A program made the translations under genes and the position numbers. Below the pieces are notes generated by a model. It saw nothing but the letters and a program-made list of their open reading frames with translations. It was not told where the DNA came from and did no database searches. Shown in pieces: positions 35,623-45,945 of a DNA stretch of 64,000 nucleotides. Every line of letters starts with the position of its first letter. Within the stretch, counting starts at the first letter, position 1. This DNA comes from an uncultured Pseudomonadales bacterium (GTDB lineage Bacteria > Pseudomonadota > Gammaproteobacteria > Pseudomonadales > Pseudohongiellaceae): NCBI GenBank assembly GCA_943789485.1, contig CALSUH010000011.1, forward strand, positions 62,001-126,000, read 5' to 3'.

Positions 35623-38532
35623 ATGTTAAAGCAGCCCGTTCCATTTGCAAAAGCAAAAAATTCTATCTCGAGGAAATGCCTGAGTGCAGCAATTTGCGCT
35701 CTGGTTCTTACAATAAGCAATCCTGTCCTTGCGCAATCAACTAATGGCGCAGTCCGTGGAACCGTTCAAGGCGCAAGCAGCAATACTGTTGTCGAAGTCA
35801 TTGATAGTTCCAGAGGCACTGCTCGAAGCGAAACTACTGGTAATGATGGCGAATTCCGAATTGACGGATTGGCCCCAGGTGCTTACCAAGTTCGTGTACT
35901 TCAAAACGGGACTGTTGTTGATACCCTGGAGGTTCAAGTTTCACTGGGTAGTGCAACTTCTGTGAACTTGGCAACGACAACGTCAGTGATCAATGAGATC
36001 GTTACTACTGGAACTCGACGTGCGGCTATCGACACAAGTCTCGCCGAATCCGGCCTTATAATTAGTGCTGATATACTGCTTGAAATGCCTATTAAAAGAG
36101 ACCTGACTTCAGTTGCTCTTCTTGCCCCAGGGGCAAGTGCTGGTGACAACCGTTTCGGAAATTTGGCTTCTTTCGGTGGAGCGTCAGTTGCTGAAAACAC
36201 GTCCTTCATCAACGGCCTGAATACTACTAACTTTCGAACTGGCGTTGGTTTTTCTAAAGTTCCATTTGAATTCTATGACACTCTTCAAGTAAAGACTGGT
36301 GGTTATGCTGCGAAGTATGGTCGTTCACTGGGTGGCGTAATGAACGCTACTGCGAAGAGCGGTTCAAATGATTGGGATTTCGGTATTAATACCTACTTTA
36401 ACGACAATAGGTTGGAAACGTCTCCGGATACATACAGCGCTGCAAATAGGCTTGATGAAGATACAAGTACCACTGCAGACATATACGCTTCCGGCCCTAT
36501 CATCAAAGACCGTTTGTTTTTCTATGCCTTGTACAGCGACGACTCACAAGAACAGCGTTATGCGGGAATTCAGTCAGGTCGTGACTATGACTATAATGTA
36601 GATGAAGGTTTCTGGGGCGTTAAGCTTGATGGTTATATCACTCCAAATCATCATGTCGAATACACAGCGTTCTCTGATTCTCGGCAAGGTATTGAGGGAG
36701 TTAATAATTTCGATGCCAATTCCTTTACTCGTGGTGATTTTGTCGGGAATACGGTTTATGACCAGGGCGGTGATAACTGGATAGCTTCTTATACCGGTAA
36801 CTTTGGTAACGATTTGCAGGTTTCATTTTCCTACGGGGAAAACGAAGCAAATCGCACTACTGCACCAGCAAGCGCAAGTATTCCTGTTGTATATGAATAT
36901 GACGGTGGCTTTAACGCGCTTGGGGATTGGTCAAACTTCACTGTATCTGAGGGATTAGATATGCGTGAAATGACTCGTGCGGATATTCAGTGGACTGGCT
37001 TTACTGGCCATGAACTTTCTTTTGGCATCGACAATGAAGATAATTCATCCGATGAGGCTACAGTAAACTCTGGCGGCGCTTACTGGCTTCGTGATCCTAC
37101 AAATGCTTACAACGAATGCACTGTAACTGAATGCCCATCTGGAGCAAATGTTCGACTTCGTACTTACAGTGTTGGCGGTTCTTTTTCAACTAAGTCAGAT
37201 GCCTACTACATTCAAGACATATGGGAAGTCACTGACCGTTTGACTCTTGAACTTGGTCTTCGTAATGAGTCCTTCGAAAACATGAATGCCGATGGCGGTG
37301 TGTTTGTTGAAGTTACAGACCAGTGGGCGCCGCGCCTTGCTGCTGTCTATGACCCAACAGGTGATGGCAGCTCCAAATTCTTCGCAAACTACGGTGAGTA
37401 CTACTTGCCAATTGCTGCGAACACCAACATTCGCATGGCTGGTAACGAGACTTACATCCAAGATTATTATGATTGGGATGGCGTTAGTGTAAATGCCCAA
37501 GAGGTGCCAACAAACCTTGGTGGCATTTACGAAACTGATGTATTTGGTGACGGCACAGTGCCTGACACGCGCTCGGTTACAGACGGCAACATTCAGGCTA
37601 TGTTCCAGGAAGAATACATCCTAGGCTATCAGACTATTCTGGATTCGGGTCTTGAACTTGGTGTAAAGGGTATCTACCGCGACTTGGGTACAACGATCGA
37701 AGATGTAGCTATTGATGCTGCAGTAATCGATTACTATAACGGTGCAGGAAACTGGACTGCAGGTGGCACGGTTGAAGATACTTTTGGTGGCTTTCATCAG
37801 TACGTACTTACTAACCCTGGCAATGACATGAGTGTGTACATTCCTGAGACTGATGAGCAAATAACCCTCTCATCTGCAGCACTTGGTTATCCAGAGCCGG
37901 TTCGGACTTACAAGGCTCTTGAGTTCACAGTTGGGCGTCCTTTAGAGAACAACTGGTCAGCTGATTTGTCTTACACATGGTCAGAAAGCACAGGTAACCA
38001 CGAAGGTTATGTTAAGTCAGACAACGGGCAGGACGATGCTGGTATCACTACAAACTTCGACCAACCCGGACTGGTTGACTTCTCTAAAGGAGAATTGCCT
38101 AACAGTCGAGCTCACACTCTGAAGGCTTACGGCAGCTATGCGTTCAATAACGGTCTGCGCATTGGTGCTAACGTGATTGCGCAATCTGGGCGCCCAATAA
38201 GCTGTTTTGGTGTCCATCCAACTGATGACTTCGCACAAGCCTACGGTGCTGCATCTCACTTCTGTGCAGGCAACGCTGTTCCACGTGGTTCGCTGGGAGA
38301 GACTCCAGCGATTTACAACATTGACCTGAGTGCACAATATAATCTAGAAATTGCCAGCACTGATGTATTGTTGACTCTGGATATATTCAACATACTTAAT
38401 CGTGATCAGGCTACTCGTGTGAATGAAATAGCCGAAACCGACGGTGGTGTGGCGGATCCTGATTACGGGTTTGCTTCCGGGTATCAGCGTCCACGAGGCA
38501 TACGTCTGAGTGCTCGATTTAACTTGTTCTAA
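35623..38532 (+). CDS. Oar-like TonB-dependent receptor with CarboxypepD-type N-terminal domain
   Basis: A 969-residue outer-membrane receptor. A signal peptide ends near VLAQ (residue 38). A carboxypeptidase-regulatory-like beta domain (about 42-112; GNDGEFRIDGLAPGAYQVRV) precedes the plug (about 125-240; SFINGLNTTNFR, VKTGGYAAKYGRSLGGVMNATAKSG). A C-terminal barrel ends in Phe (RLSARFNLF). This architecture is shared with Myxococcus Oar and large-substrate receptors. It lies alone, 518 bp after phoB, and ends at a strong terminator. Codon usage is more T-rich than in neighbours, which may reflect high expression or acquisition. The ligand is unknown. Confidence 0.9.
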   Translation: MLKQPVPFAKAKNSISRKCLSAAICALVLTISNPVLAQSTNGAVRGTVQGASSNTVVEVIDSSRGTARSETTGNDGEFRIDGLAPGAYQVRVLQNGTVVDTLEVQVSLGSATSVNLATTTSVINEIVTTGTRRAAIDTSLAESGLIISADILLEMPIKRDLTSVALLAPGASAGDNRFGNLASFGGASVAENTSFINGLNTTNFRTGVGFSKVPFEFYDTLQVKTGGYAAKYGRSLGGVMNATAKSGSNDWDFGINTYFNDNRLETSPDTYSAANRLDEDTSTTADIYASGPIIKDRLFFYALYSDDSQEQRYAGIQSGRDYDYNVDEGFWGVKLDGYITPNHHVEYTAFSDSRQGIEGVNNFDANSFTRGDFVGNTVYDQGGDNWIASYTGNFGNDLQVSFSYGENEANRTTAPASASIPVVYEYDGGFNALGDWSNFTVSEGLDMREMTRADIQWTGFTGHELSFGIDNEDNSSDEATVNSGGAYWLRDPTNAYNECTVTECPSGANVRLRTYSVGGSFSTKSDAYYIQDIWEVTDRLTLELGLRNESFENMNADGGVFVEVTDQWAPRLAAVYDPTGDGSSKFFANYGEYYLPIAANTNIRMAGNETYIQDYYDWDGVSVNAQEVPTNLGGIYETDVFGDGTVPDTRSVTDGNIQAMFQEEYILGYQTILDSGLELGVKGIYRDLGTTIEDVAIDAAVIDYYNGAGNWTAGGTVEDTFGGFHQYVLTNPGNDMSVYIPETDEQITLSSAALGYPEPVRTYKALEFTVGRPLENNWSADLSYTWSESTGNHEGYVKSDNGQDDAGITTNFDQPGLVDFSKGELPNSRAHTLKAYGSYAFNNGLRIGANVIAQSGRPISCFGVHPTDDFAQAYGAASHFCAGNAVPRGSLGETPAIYNIDLSAQYNLEIASTDVLLTLDIFNILNRDQATRVNEIAETDGGVADPDYGFASGYQRPRGIRLSARFNLF

Positions 38533-38602
38533 ACAGTTTCCTTGCGAGTTTATGGCTCGTAAGGATGTTTGGATAAGCTCTATTTCAAGAGCAAGAAAGA
38601 AC

Positions 38603-38636
38603 AAGAGCTAACTCTTAGGAGTTAGCTCTTTTTTTT
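38603..38636 (+). terminator. Strong rho-independent terminator of the TonB receptor gene
   Basis: AAGAGCTAACTC and GAGTTAGCTCTT form a perfect 12-bp stem with a TTAG loop, followed by a run of T bases. Confidence 0.93.
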
Positions 38637-38840
38637 GCCTGCGGTATTCTGAGCTTCCCAGTCTTTACTGGAAACTAAATAGCGTCAAAGGGGAATTACG
38701 GGCCACAGAGCACCTCGAAAAGGACTAGGAAGTTCGCATTGACTCGAGTTATTGACTGTAATGGTATCTATCGCTCTAGCTGTGACCCAGCTGCAACGAC
38801 CAATTGGTTTTGGCGGCCAACTTGAGCTAAAACCTACCAT

Positions 38841-38870
38841 TAAAAAGGCGGACTTAGGTCTGTCTTTTTA
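38841..38870. terminator. Terminator hairpin, serves the leftward BKACE gene
   Basis: TAAAAAGGCGGAC pairs with GTCTGTCTTTTTA (two G-U pairs) around a TTAG loop. The A-tract becomes a T-tract on the minus strand, so it ends the BKACE transcript. The plus-strand T-tract makes it bidirectional. Confidence 0.78.
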
Positions 38871-38968
38871 ATGATTCGATTTTGATAAGAACAGCGTTAG
38901 GAATAATTTCTGTTGTTTATCGAAGATTAAAAGAAGTTTTTTGACTCGCAAACTAGTGCACATTAATT

Positions 38969-39793
38969 TCAGCGCAGACCTAACATTCGTCTGGCATCAT
39001 TCGCTGAGGCAACAGTACGATCAAGTAATAGCGTGCCATCGCAGACCGCCTTAACAAGCGCTGCGTTATCTGTCGCTAGAGTGCCGTCGGACATCAATAG
39101 ATTATTCTCAAAACCAACACGGCAATGTCCCCCTAGCCGAATAGCCTCCAGCATGCAGTCTGCCTCACTGGAGCCAAAAGCGCAGAGAGACCAGTATTGA
39201 ACCTTTGGAAGGTGACAGAGCAAAGGGGCAATATCTGTTGCATTTGATTGCTGGTTTTCTGTATAGCGACCTAAGACTAATAATACGGAAATACTGTCGT
39301 CCGGAATAATTCCCCGCTCCAGTAATTTTTTGAAATGTAGAATGTCTTCTCGGGTGTAGAGTATGTACTGCGGCGCGATACCTTCTCGATGCAGGAAGCT
39401 GAAAAATTCGGCGGAGACTTTTTCATCAACTCCAGCCGGGCTTATCTCTCGAATCGCGAGTGATACCGCTTCCGGGCGAAGCTCTTGGACAGTCTGAATC
39501 TGCTGCTCTCTATTATAGATCCCCACCGCCTCCGTCGTAATCTGGATGATGAGCTCCTCACCTACCTGTTGGCGAATAGCTCGGATAGCCTCCCTGTAAC
39601 GCTCTACATTGAGGCTATGCCCGAGCTTCTCATCGCGCACATGCAGGTGCAGCATGCAGGCCCCAGCATCTCGGCAAGATGCCGCGGTGAGTGCAATCTC
39701 CTTCGGGCTGATAGGCAACTGAGGGTGATCCTGCGGCGTCTTCCTAGCACCATTGGGCGCCACTGCAATCATCACTACACCGTTGCGACTCAT
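38969..39793 (-). CDS. Beta-keto acid cleavage enzyme (BKACE family)
   Basis: A 274-residue zinc enzyme of the 3-keto-5-aminohexanoate cleavage (Kce/BKACE) family, which splits beta-keto acids with acetyl-CoA. The metal motif is MLHLHVRD (His49, His51 region). The second block is IIQITTEAVG, and the C-terminal segment is GGHCRVGFENNLLMSDG. Members act on different keto acids, so the substrate is not set by sequence. It is the nearest gene to the divergent nitrile hydratase operon, which suggests a shared catabolic role. That link is inferred only from position. Confidence 0.87.
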   Translation of the reverse strand: MSRNGVVMIAVAPNGARKTPQDHPQLPISPKEIALTAASCRDAGACMLHLHVRDEKLGHSLNVERYREAIRAIRQQVGEELIIQITTEAVGIYNREQQIQTVQELRPEAVSLAIREISPAGVDEKVSAEFFSFLHREGIAPQYILYTREDILHFKKLLERGIIPDDSISVLLVLGRYTENQQSNATDIAPLLCHLPKVQYWSLCAFGSSEADCMLEAIRLGGHCRVGFENNLLMSDGTLATDNAALVKAVCDGTLLLDRTVASANDARRMLGLR

Positions 39794-39988
39794 GTGACAT
39801 TCCTTATCAATTGGTTGATCTAGGCTTGCATAGTCTCAAAGCGGGGAAGCTACTACAAGGCAGGCAACTGCCGTATGCTAGTGAGAAATTATGTAGGAAG
39901 CGAGGTTGGGTACTGTTATTACATTACCAATCTATTCAGCCGAGAAGAGGACATGCTCATCATTTAGCGATTAATAAAGCTATCTACC
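39794..39988. other. Non-coding stretch between BKACE and a small uncertain gene
   Basis: About 195 bp with no gene I can support. It presumably holds the divergent promoters for the BKACE gene and the nitrile hydratase operon. Confidence 0.4.
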
Positions 39989-40294
39989 GTGTTAACGCAT
40001 GCGCGCCGGTCCTCTTTGGGTGGCCTAATAGAAGCTGCTTCTGCCTGTGCCGACTGGGCAGATAGAGGCGCCGAGTCGTATCTGCTTGAGCGTCTCAGCG
40101 ACTCTGAGTCTCTCGTGTATACCCACAACGACTTGCCGTTTCCGGTGAAGGGCCAAGACGTGCTTGCACAGGTTAAGTGGACTGAAGACTCTGCGACATT
40201 TGAAGGCATGATGAATAGGGGCGCTACCAGGATGGGTGACGAATTTGTTGTGGATCGGTGCCCCATTCGAGACAATAAAGTCCTTTGTAAATGA
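39989..40294 (+). CDS. Small hypothetical protein upstream of nitrile hydratase
   Basis: 101 residues from a GTG start, not recognised. The middle (ESYLLERLSDSESLVYTHNDLPFPVKGQDVLAQVKW) has the rhythm of SnoaL/NTF2-like polyketide-cyclase fold proteins, but is shorter than the family and lacks a clear ribosome site. It could be a small SnoaL-like accessory protein, a fragment, or chance coding. Same strand as and 102 bp before the nitrile hydratase alpha gene. Confidence 0.35.
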   Translation: MLTHARRSSLGGLIEAASACADWADRGAESYLLERLSDSESLVYTHNDLPFPVKGQDVLAQVKWTEDSATFEGMMNRGATRMGDEFVVDRCPIRDNKVLCK

Positions 40295-40396
40295 AATGAG
40301 AAACTCAAAATAGGTAAATACCCAGCTGAGCTTTATTCAAGAGCCGGCGCAGTAAATCGATCAAGGCTTTGGAAAATAGAAAATAGGAGTTCAAGC

Positions 40397-41035
40397 GTGC
40401 CGCACGACCATCACCATAATCATGAACACACCGAGCCACCTTCGGATCTCGAACTTCGAGTGAAGGCTCTCGAGAGTCTGTTGGTAGAGAAGGGCTTGGT
40501 GAAGACGGAAACGCTTAGCGCGATCATTGAGACGTACGAGCACAAGGTGGGCCCACGCAATGGCGCGCACGTGGTCGCGAAGGCGTGGACAGACCCAGGG
40601 TTTAAGCAGGCGCTGATAAAGGATGCGACAGAGGCAGTAGCGAGTCTTGGTTACTGCGGACGTCAGGGCGAGCATTTAGAAGTGGTTGAGAATACCAATG
40701 ACACGCACAACCTTGTGGTGTGCACGCTGTGCTCCTGCTACCCATGGACCGTCTTAGGTTTGCCCCCGGCCTGGTACAAGTCGGCACCCTATCGATCACG
40801 GGCCGTGAGTGATCCCCGCGGCGTGCTTGAAGAATTCGGTACGAAACTAGACGAGCAATCGACAATCAGAGTCTGGGATTCCACGTCCGAAATGCGCTAC
40901 CTAGTTCTGCCCCAGCGCCCGCAAGGAACAGAGAATTGGAGCGAACAAGATCTACAACAGCTAGTGAGCCGCAACTCCATGATAGGAGTAGAGCTAGCAC
41001 GTTCTGCCGAACAAAAAGGTGAGGGCGACAAGTGA
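40397..41035 (+). CDS. nthA: Nitrile hydratase alpha subunit, cobalt type
   Basis: Hydrates nitriles to amides. The 212 residues have a His-rich N-terminus (HDHHHNHEH). The metal claw is [10 protein letters not shown] (Cys109, Cys112, Ser113, Cys114). Thr after the first cysteine marks cobalt-type enzymes, where iron types have CSLCSC. GTG start follows TAGGAG. The gene overlaps nthB by four bases. A dedicated cobalt transporter is not seen nearby. Confidence 0.94.
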   Translation: MPHDHHHNHEHTEPPSDLELRVKALESLLVEKGLVKTETLSAIIETYEHKVGPRNGAHVVAKAWTDPGFKQALIKDATEAVASLGYCGRQGEHLEVVENTNDTHNLVVCTLCSCYPWTVLGLPPAWYKSAPYRSRAVSDPRGVLEEFGTKLDEQSTIRVWDSTSEMRYLVLPQRPQGTENWSEQDLQQLVSRNSMIGVELARSAEQKGEGDK

Positions 41036-41700
41036 AAGGTGGTCACGACCTAGGCGGCCAGTTAGAGATGGGCCCAATTAATCCTGAGCCTGAATCGCAG
41101 GAGCCGGTATTCCATGCAGATTGGGAGCGCCGTGTTTTTGCTCTCACCTTAGCTACCGGCATGCTCGGTAAGTGGAATATCGATGAGTCGCGCCATGCGC
41201 GGGAGCGTCAGGATCCTCTGGCTTATGTGCAAAATAGCTATTACGAGAACTGGCTTGAGGGACTGGAGAAGCTACTAGTTGAGAAGGGTTTAGTAAGTAT
41301 CGAAGAACTAGGATTGACTGCTAACACGCCGGGGCAAACAACAGAATCACTCTCGGTACCCAATCCCCAGACCGCTCAGAAGATTCTCAGCTTTGGTGCG
41401 CACAGCACTATAAAGACGGATAACCAGCCGCTGTTTGGCAATGGCGATAGTGTCTTAGTTAGGGCTAGCCAGACCACAGGCCACACAAGAGTGCCGAAAT
41501 ATGCGCAGGGTGTGATAGGCACCGTTGTAGCAAAGTTAGGCTGTCATAGCTTTCCCGACAGCAACGCATTGGGTGTTCATGAGGGAAAATTTCTTTATAG
41601 AGTCGTCTTTAGTGGAGTTGATCTTTGGGATCATTCTTCCACACAAACAGAGGTATTAATCGATCTTTGGGAGCCTTATCTAGACGGAGCTGGAAACTAA
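41032..41700 (+). CDS. nthB: Nitrile hydratase beta subunit
   Basis: 222 residues. The N-terminal GGHDLGG block and the helical [25 protein letters not shown] region match the beta subunit. The C-terminal SH3-like beta barrel includes [29 protein letters not shown] and [11 protein letters not shown]. The GTG start shares GTGA with the nthA stop, so translation is coupled, keeping the 1:1 ratio of the alpha-beta dimer. The stop TAA shares bases with the following ATG. Confidence 0.92.
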   Translation: MKGGHDLGGQLEMGPINPEPESQEPVFHADWERRVFALTLATGMLGKWNIDESRHARERQDPLAYVQNSYYENWLEGLEKLLVEKGLVSIEELGLTANTPGQTTESLSVPNPQTAQKILSFGAHSTIKTDNQPLFGNGDSVLVRASQTTGHTRVPKYAQGVIGTVVAKLGCHSFPDSNALGVHEGKFLYRVVFSGVDLWDHSSTQTEVLIDLWEPYLDGAGN

Positions 41701-42050
41701 TGCAGAATTTCCCTCACCAACCACAAGACGATCAAGGGCCAGTGTTCAATGAGCCCTGGGAGGCGCAGGCCTTTGCTTTGGTGATAGCCCTGCATGAGCA
41801 AAATTTGTTCAGTTGGCAAGAATGGGCGGGGGTATTGAGTGAACAGATTGCGTTAGCGCAGGCCGATGGCGATCCCGACCTAGGCAATACCTATTATCAG
41901 CATTGGTTGGCGGCGCTAGAGAGGATCTCGCGGCAGAAGAATCTCTCCAATAAAAATGAGCTGCTGAAAAGAAAATCACAATGGCATGCCGCCTATCTAA
42001 ACACGCCCCACGGAAAACCGATCGAGCTGTCTGCTGGGAAAATTGCCTGA
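41700..42050 (+). CDS. Nitrile hydratase accessory/activator protein (P14K-like)
   Basis: 116 residues homologous to the N-terminal helical part of the beta subunit (FNEPWEAQAFALVIALHEQNLFSWQEWAGVLSEQI and TYYQHWLAALERI). This is the pattern of the small activators (P14K/NhlE/CbtE) that insert or oxidise the cobalt site by subunit swapping. Overlapping TAATG junction with nthB indicates one transcript. Completes a minimal alpha-beta-activator set. Confidence 0.85.
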   Translation: MQNFPHQPQDDQGPVFNEPWEAQAFALVIALHEQNLFSWQEWAGVLSEQIALAQADGDPDLGNTYYQHWLAALERISRQKNLSNKNELLKRKSQWHAAYLNTPHGKPIELSAGKIA

Positions 42051-42230
42051 ATGTGGCGCTATCAATAGGTGATATGAGCCATTGAAGAACGCCTAGTTCG
42101 CAGTGCTACAATGTCTGCTCTCTAAGCGCGTACGGTTATTCCTTTATTGCAGTGCCTTAAGAATTTATTCAAAGCTGCCGGCTGGAATACGTGGTGCGTA
42201 AAAAAATAGCTAGGAAGCATAAGAAAAACT

Positions 42231-42923
42231 ATGATCAAGTTTGAGAAGATCAAGGAACGTGCCGAGCACCGCAAGGGCGGCGGGGCAGCGTTAAAGAAGC
42301 TACTGCCCAAGGTCGCGAGTAAGAAAAAGCTAATCGCGTTGGGCGACGATCGCTATCTCGCCATGATGACCAAGTGCATCAATCAGGCGGGCTTTAGCTG
42401 GAAGGTGATCGAGAACAAGTGGCCGGAATTTGAGGAAGCCTTCTTCGGCTTCGATCTCCGGAAACTCGGTTACCTATCGGCGGAGCAATGGGAAGCCTAT
42501 GTCAGCGACAGGCGCGTGGTGCGCAATTGGCAGAAGATTAAGGCCCTGCAAGAGAACGTCTTTTTCGTAGCAGATGAGTCAGTTAAGAATGGCAGCTTCG
42601 GCAAGTTCATCGCCGATTGGCCCGCCTCGGATCAGATAGGCCTGATGGCCTATCTGAAGAAACATGGCTCGCGATTGGGTGGTCACAGTGCGCTGTGGTT
42701 TCTGCGCCGAACCGGCAAGGACTGTTTCATCCTATCCAAAGACGTAGTGATCACCTTGCGCGGCAGCGGGTTGGAAATTGCGGAGCAACCGAGCAGTCAG
42801 CGTGACTTAAAGAAGGTGCAGGCGCAGTTCAACGAGTGGCATAAAGAGACCGGTCTACCTTTTAGTCATCTAAGTCGCATTGCCGCCTGCTCGGTAGGCG
42901 AGAACTACTTAGGGCATGCCTAG
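42231..42923 (+). CDS. Tag-like DNA-3-methyladenine glycosylase family protein
   Basis: 230 residues of the methyladenine glycosylase superfamily: DDRYLAMMTKCINQAGFSWKVIENKWPEFEEAF corresponds to the substrate-binding helix region, and WQKIKALQENV follows. It lacks the N-terminal zinc residues typical of E. coli Tag. It belongs to the shorter second branch of the family whose activity is less studied. Acts presumably on alkylated DNA. Convergent with, and one base from, the next gene. Confidence 0.78.
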   Translation: MIKFEKIKERAEHRKGGGAALKKLLPKVASKKKLIALGDDRYLAMMTKCINQAGFSWKVIENKWPEFEEAFFGFDLRKLGYLSAEQWEAYVSDRRVVRNWQKIKALQENVFFVADESVKNGSFGKFIADWPASDQIGLMAYLKKHGSRLGGHSALWFLRRTGKDCFILSKDVVITLRGSGLEIAEQPSSQRDLKKVQAQFNEWHKETGLPFSHLSRIAACSVGENYLGHA

Positions 42924-44135
42924 TTAGACTTCATTGGTCACGATCTTTGGATTGTTCTCCATTGTCAAATGCACAGGGCAGCGGTCGGCGATCTCCAGCA
43001 GACGCTTTCGCTCGGCGTCAGTGAGATCGCCTTTCAGCGTAATATTTCTCTCGATCACATCGATGAATTTGCTCTTGCTCTCGCAGTCCTCTGCATGATC
43101 GCGTTGATGACTTAGCTGCACCTCAATATCATCCAGTGCTAGATTCTTGTGGTTCGCGTACATGCGCAGTGTCATCGAGGTGCAGGCGCCGAGACCAGCT
43201 AACAGATGTTCGTAGGGATTGGGGCCCAGATCATGGCCGCCTACCGTGATCGGCTCGTCGGCGATCCAGACATGGTTGTCGGTCTGCACATCGCGGGCGA
43301 AGTGTTTGTTACGTTCATCGACTTTCACATAGCCCTTACTGAGTTTCGACTCACTCTGCTTGATCACGTTCTCCTGAGGCAAGAAACGACTCGCCCAGGC
43401 GCTGATACAGGCGGCGACGTATTCGGAATCCTCACGCTGGCTCAGCAGATGGTCAGCCTTGTCCAGACTAATAAAACTTTTTGGATGCTTTGCCTCTATA
43501 TAGAGCTTCTCCGCCTCGGCAATGTTTACTGTCTCATCGACAGGGGAGTGCAGTATCAGCAGGGCGCGCCGAAGTTTGGCGATGTGATTGCTATTCTGGC
43601 TGCGAATATCATCTACGAATTGTTTCTTGATCTTGAATTTTCGGCCTGCGAGATCAACTTCAGCCTCGCCCTCGATAGATACCTTTTCCAGATCGCTTCC
43701 GAGCTGCTTGCTGACGTGCTGGGCATCGAAAGGGGCGCCGATAGTTGCGATGGCGGTGACCTCATCGATACTCTCCGCGGCCTTCAATACAGCAGCGCCA
43801 CCTAGGCTGTGGCCTATCAATAGCTGTGGTGCTTGAAACTCGCTGCGCAGAAAATCCGCCGCTGCAACTAGGTCTTCCACGTTAGAGGAGAAGTTGGTAT
43901 TGGAGAAGTCACCGTCGCTGTTACCGAGCCCGGTAAAGTCGAAACGCAGTACCGTATAACCCAAGGCTACTAGCGCACGGGATATGCGCGAGGCGGCTGC
44001 GATATCTTTGCTGCAGGTGAAGCAGTGGGCGAACAACGCATACGCGCGCACTGCATCTGAGTCGGACGATTCCAATAATCCAGCCAACTTGATGCCATTG
44101 CTTTCAAAGTCAACTTTGTTGCGTTTCACTGCCAT
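42924..44135 (-). CDS. Fused alpha/beta hydrolase-OsmC family protein
   Basis: 403 residues in two domains. Residues 1-250 are an alpha/beta hydrolase with [20 protein letters not shown] (nucleophile Ser) and HSPVDETVN. Residues 260-403 are an OsmC/Ohr-like peroxidase fold with [29 protein letters not shown] and [12 protein letters not shown] holding the cysteines. OsmC proteins reduce organic hydroperoxides; the hydrolase may release acyl peroxides. The fusion is common in marine Proteobacteria. Confidence 0.9.
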   Translation of the reverse strand: MAVKRNKVDFESNGIKLAGLLESSDSDAVRAYALFAHCFTCSKDIAAASRISRALVALGYTVLRFDFTGLGNSDGDFSNTNFSSNVEDLVAAADFLRSEFQAPQLLIGHSLGGAAVLKAAESIDEVTAIATIGAPFDAQHVSKQLGSDLEKVSIEGEAEVDLAGRKFKIKKQFVDDIRSQNSNHIAKLRRALLILHSPVDETVNIAEAEKLYIEAKHPKSFISLDKADHLLSQREDSEYVAACISAWASRFLPQENVIKQSESKLSKGYVKVDERNKHFARDVQTDNHVWIADEPITVGGHDLGPNPYEHLLAGLGACTSMTLRMYANHKNLALDDIEVQLSHQRDHAEDCESKSKFIDVIERNITLKGDLTDAERKRLLEIADRCPVHLTMENNPKIVTNEV

Positions 44136-44340
44136 GCGTAGGGCTCCTAATTTTTGTACTGGCTAATATTTGGACGTTAACAGCTAATCTATCAAATAGC
44201 TGCTTGAGCTTCCTGGATGGACTAGACCCGATTACTACACTTTTTGTTCAAACTAATCTATGCCCAAGCAATGAGCCCAATGCCCAGATACCGCGGAAAT
44301 ACCCGCTGACAGCCTGCCAGCGCTGTGCAATACTTTCGCC

Positions 44341-45870
44341 ATGCTCACTCGCCGCCTTGCCATAAAATCGCTAGGAGTTGGTCTAAGTGTCGCTGGGTTG
44401 GGAATGAGTCCCTGGTTGCGAGCTCAGGACAATGCAGCTAGCCAACAGCCGCTTAGTATACCCTCGCTGGATGCGGGCACATTTTCTACCGGCAGCAATA
44501 ATTTCGATCTAAACTTACAGCGCGGCAACCATAGCTTTCTGCCCGGGCTGAGCACCGAGACACTCGGCATTAATGGCAACTATCTCGGCCCGACGCTGCG
44601 CTTCAAGCGTAACCAGAAAGTCGCTCTTAAGGTGAGTAATAAGATTGGCGAGCCTTCCAGTCTGCATTGGCATGGCTTTCACTTGCCACCCACCGAGGAT
44701 GGTGGGCCGCATCAAGAGATCGCTGCCAATCAAGTCTGGAATCCCTCCTTCGATGTGGTGCAGTTTGCCGGCACCTACTGGTACCACTCTCACGTCATGC
44801 ACAACGCAGGCTCTCAGGTGTACAAGGGCCTGGCCGGTATGATTATCGTCGACGACGAGCAGGATGTTTCAGTACCGAACAACTATGGCGTCGATGATAT
44901 CCCGGTGATCCTTCAAGACCGGCGCTTCGGCGGCGACGGTTCTCTGCTGTATATGAACCGGTTTGAGGATCAGGTCATGGGTATGCTAGGCGACACCATG
45001 CTGGTTAACGGCACGGTGAACCCTGTCATCACTCCCGGCACCAAGTTGCTGCGCCTGCGTTTGCTGAACGCCTCCAATGCGCGTACCTACAACCTAGGGT
45101 TTAGCGACAGCCGCGAGTTCTATCAAATCGCCAGCGATGGTGGATTCTTAGAGTCACCCGTCCCGTTGACCCGTCTTAAGCTAGCTGTCGCGGAGAGGGC
45201 GGAGATTCTTGTCGAGTTTGATCCCGGCGAAGAAGTGAAACTGGTAAATATCGCCTTGCCACCAGCCTTTCCAGATTTCCCCGGCGCGATGAGTGAGATG
45301 ATGCGTCTGCTTAACACACAGGCATTTGATATTCTTCATTTCCGAGCCCAGACAAGCTTGCAGGACAACGGTGAACTGCCCTCACAGTTGGTCAATGTTT
45401 ATAGGCTGCCAGAGGCCGCTGCAACCAATACCCGAAGCTTTAGGCTCGGTATGGGTAACGGTATGCGCAGCGGAGATGATGCCGGTCCCGGGCGTGGCGC
45501 GCGCAACGGCCGGGGTGGCGGGTTTGGTGGCGGGCAATTCTCCATCAACGGCAGGATCATGGCTGAGAACTACATTAACGAGAGGATACAATTCAATACC
45601 ACGGAGATCTGGGAGTTAACTAACACTTCTCCTATGATGCACCCCTTTCACGTGCATAACGGACAGTTCCAAATTCTAGATCGTAACGGTAGTCCGCCGC
45701 CAAACAATGAGATGGGCTGGAAAGACACAGTGCAGCTTGGGCCGGATGAGTTAGTGCGTATCGTCATGCGGTTCACAGATTTTTCAGACGAAGAAAACCC
45801 CTATATGTACCACTGTCATATACTCGAGCATGAAGATAGAGGCATGATGGGGCAGTTCCTGATCGTTTAG
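44341..45870 (+). CDS. Tat-exported multicopper oxidase (CueO/FtsP-like)
   Basis: 509 residues. TRRLAIKSLGVGL is a Tat signal. Copper ligands are in SLHWHGFH (His109/111), YWYHSHVMH (His149/151), MMHPFHVHNGQF and YHCHILEHEDRGMMGQF. All four His/Cys blocks are complete, so it should be active. A Gly/Arg-rich insert at about 375-400 sits where CueO has its Met-rich helix. Likely an extracytoplasmic cuprous oxidase or laccase-like protein. It precedes a PQQ dehydrogenase and cytochrome c by 75 bp. Confidence 0.9.
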   Translation: MLTRRLAIKSLGVGLSVAGLGMSPWLRAQDNAASQQPLSIPSLDAGTFSTGSNNFDLNLQRGNHSFLPGLSTETLGINGNYLGPTLRFKRNQKVALKVSNKIGEPSSLHWHGFHLPPTEDGGPHQEIAANQVWNPSFDVVQFAGTYWYHSHVMHNAGSQVYKGLAGMIIVDDEQDVSVPNNYGVDDIPVILQDRRFGGDGSLLYMNRFEDQVMGMLGDTMLVNGTVNPVITPGTKLLRLRLLNASNARTYNLGFSDSREFYQIASDGGFLESPVPLTRLKLAVAERAEILVEFDPGEEVKLVNIALPPAFPDFPGAMSEMMRLLNTQAFDILHFRAQTSLQDNGELPSQLVNVYRLPEAAATNTRSFRLGMGNGMRSGDDAGPGRGARNGRGGGFGGGQFSINGRIMAENYINERIQFNTTEIWELTNTSPMMHPFHVHNGQFQILDRNGSPPPNNEMGWKDTVQLGPDELVRIVMRFTDFSDEENPYMYHCHILEHEDRGMMGQFLIV

Positions 45871-45945
45871 TCGACAATGTGTTGGACAAGACGGTCAAAT
45901 AAAGTGACTATTTGTTCACAAGAGAAAACGGCAGGCAACATTATT

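Noticed and set aside
39811..40065. Open reading frame before the nitrile hydratase genes
   Set aside because: Arg/Cys/Trp-rich translation with no family pattern; it overlaps a better candidate in another frame.
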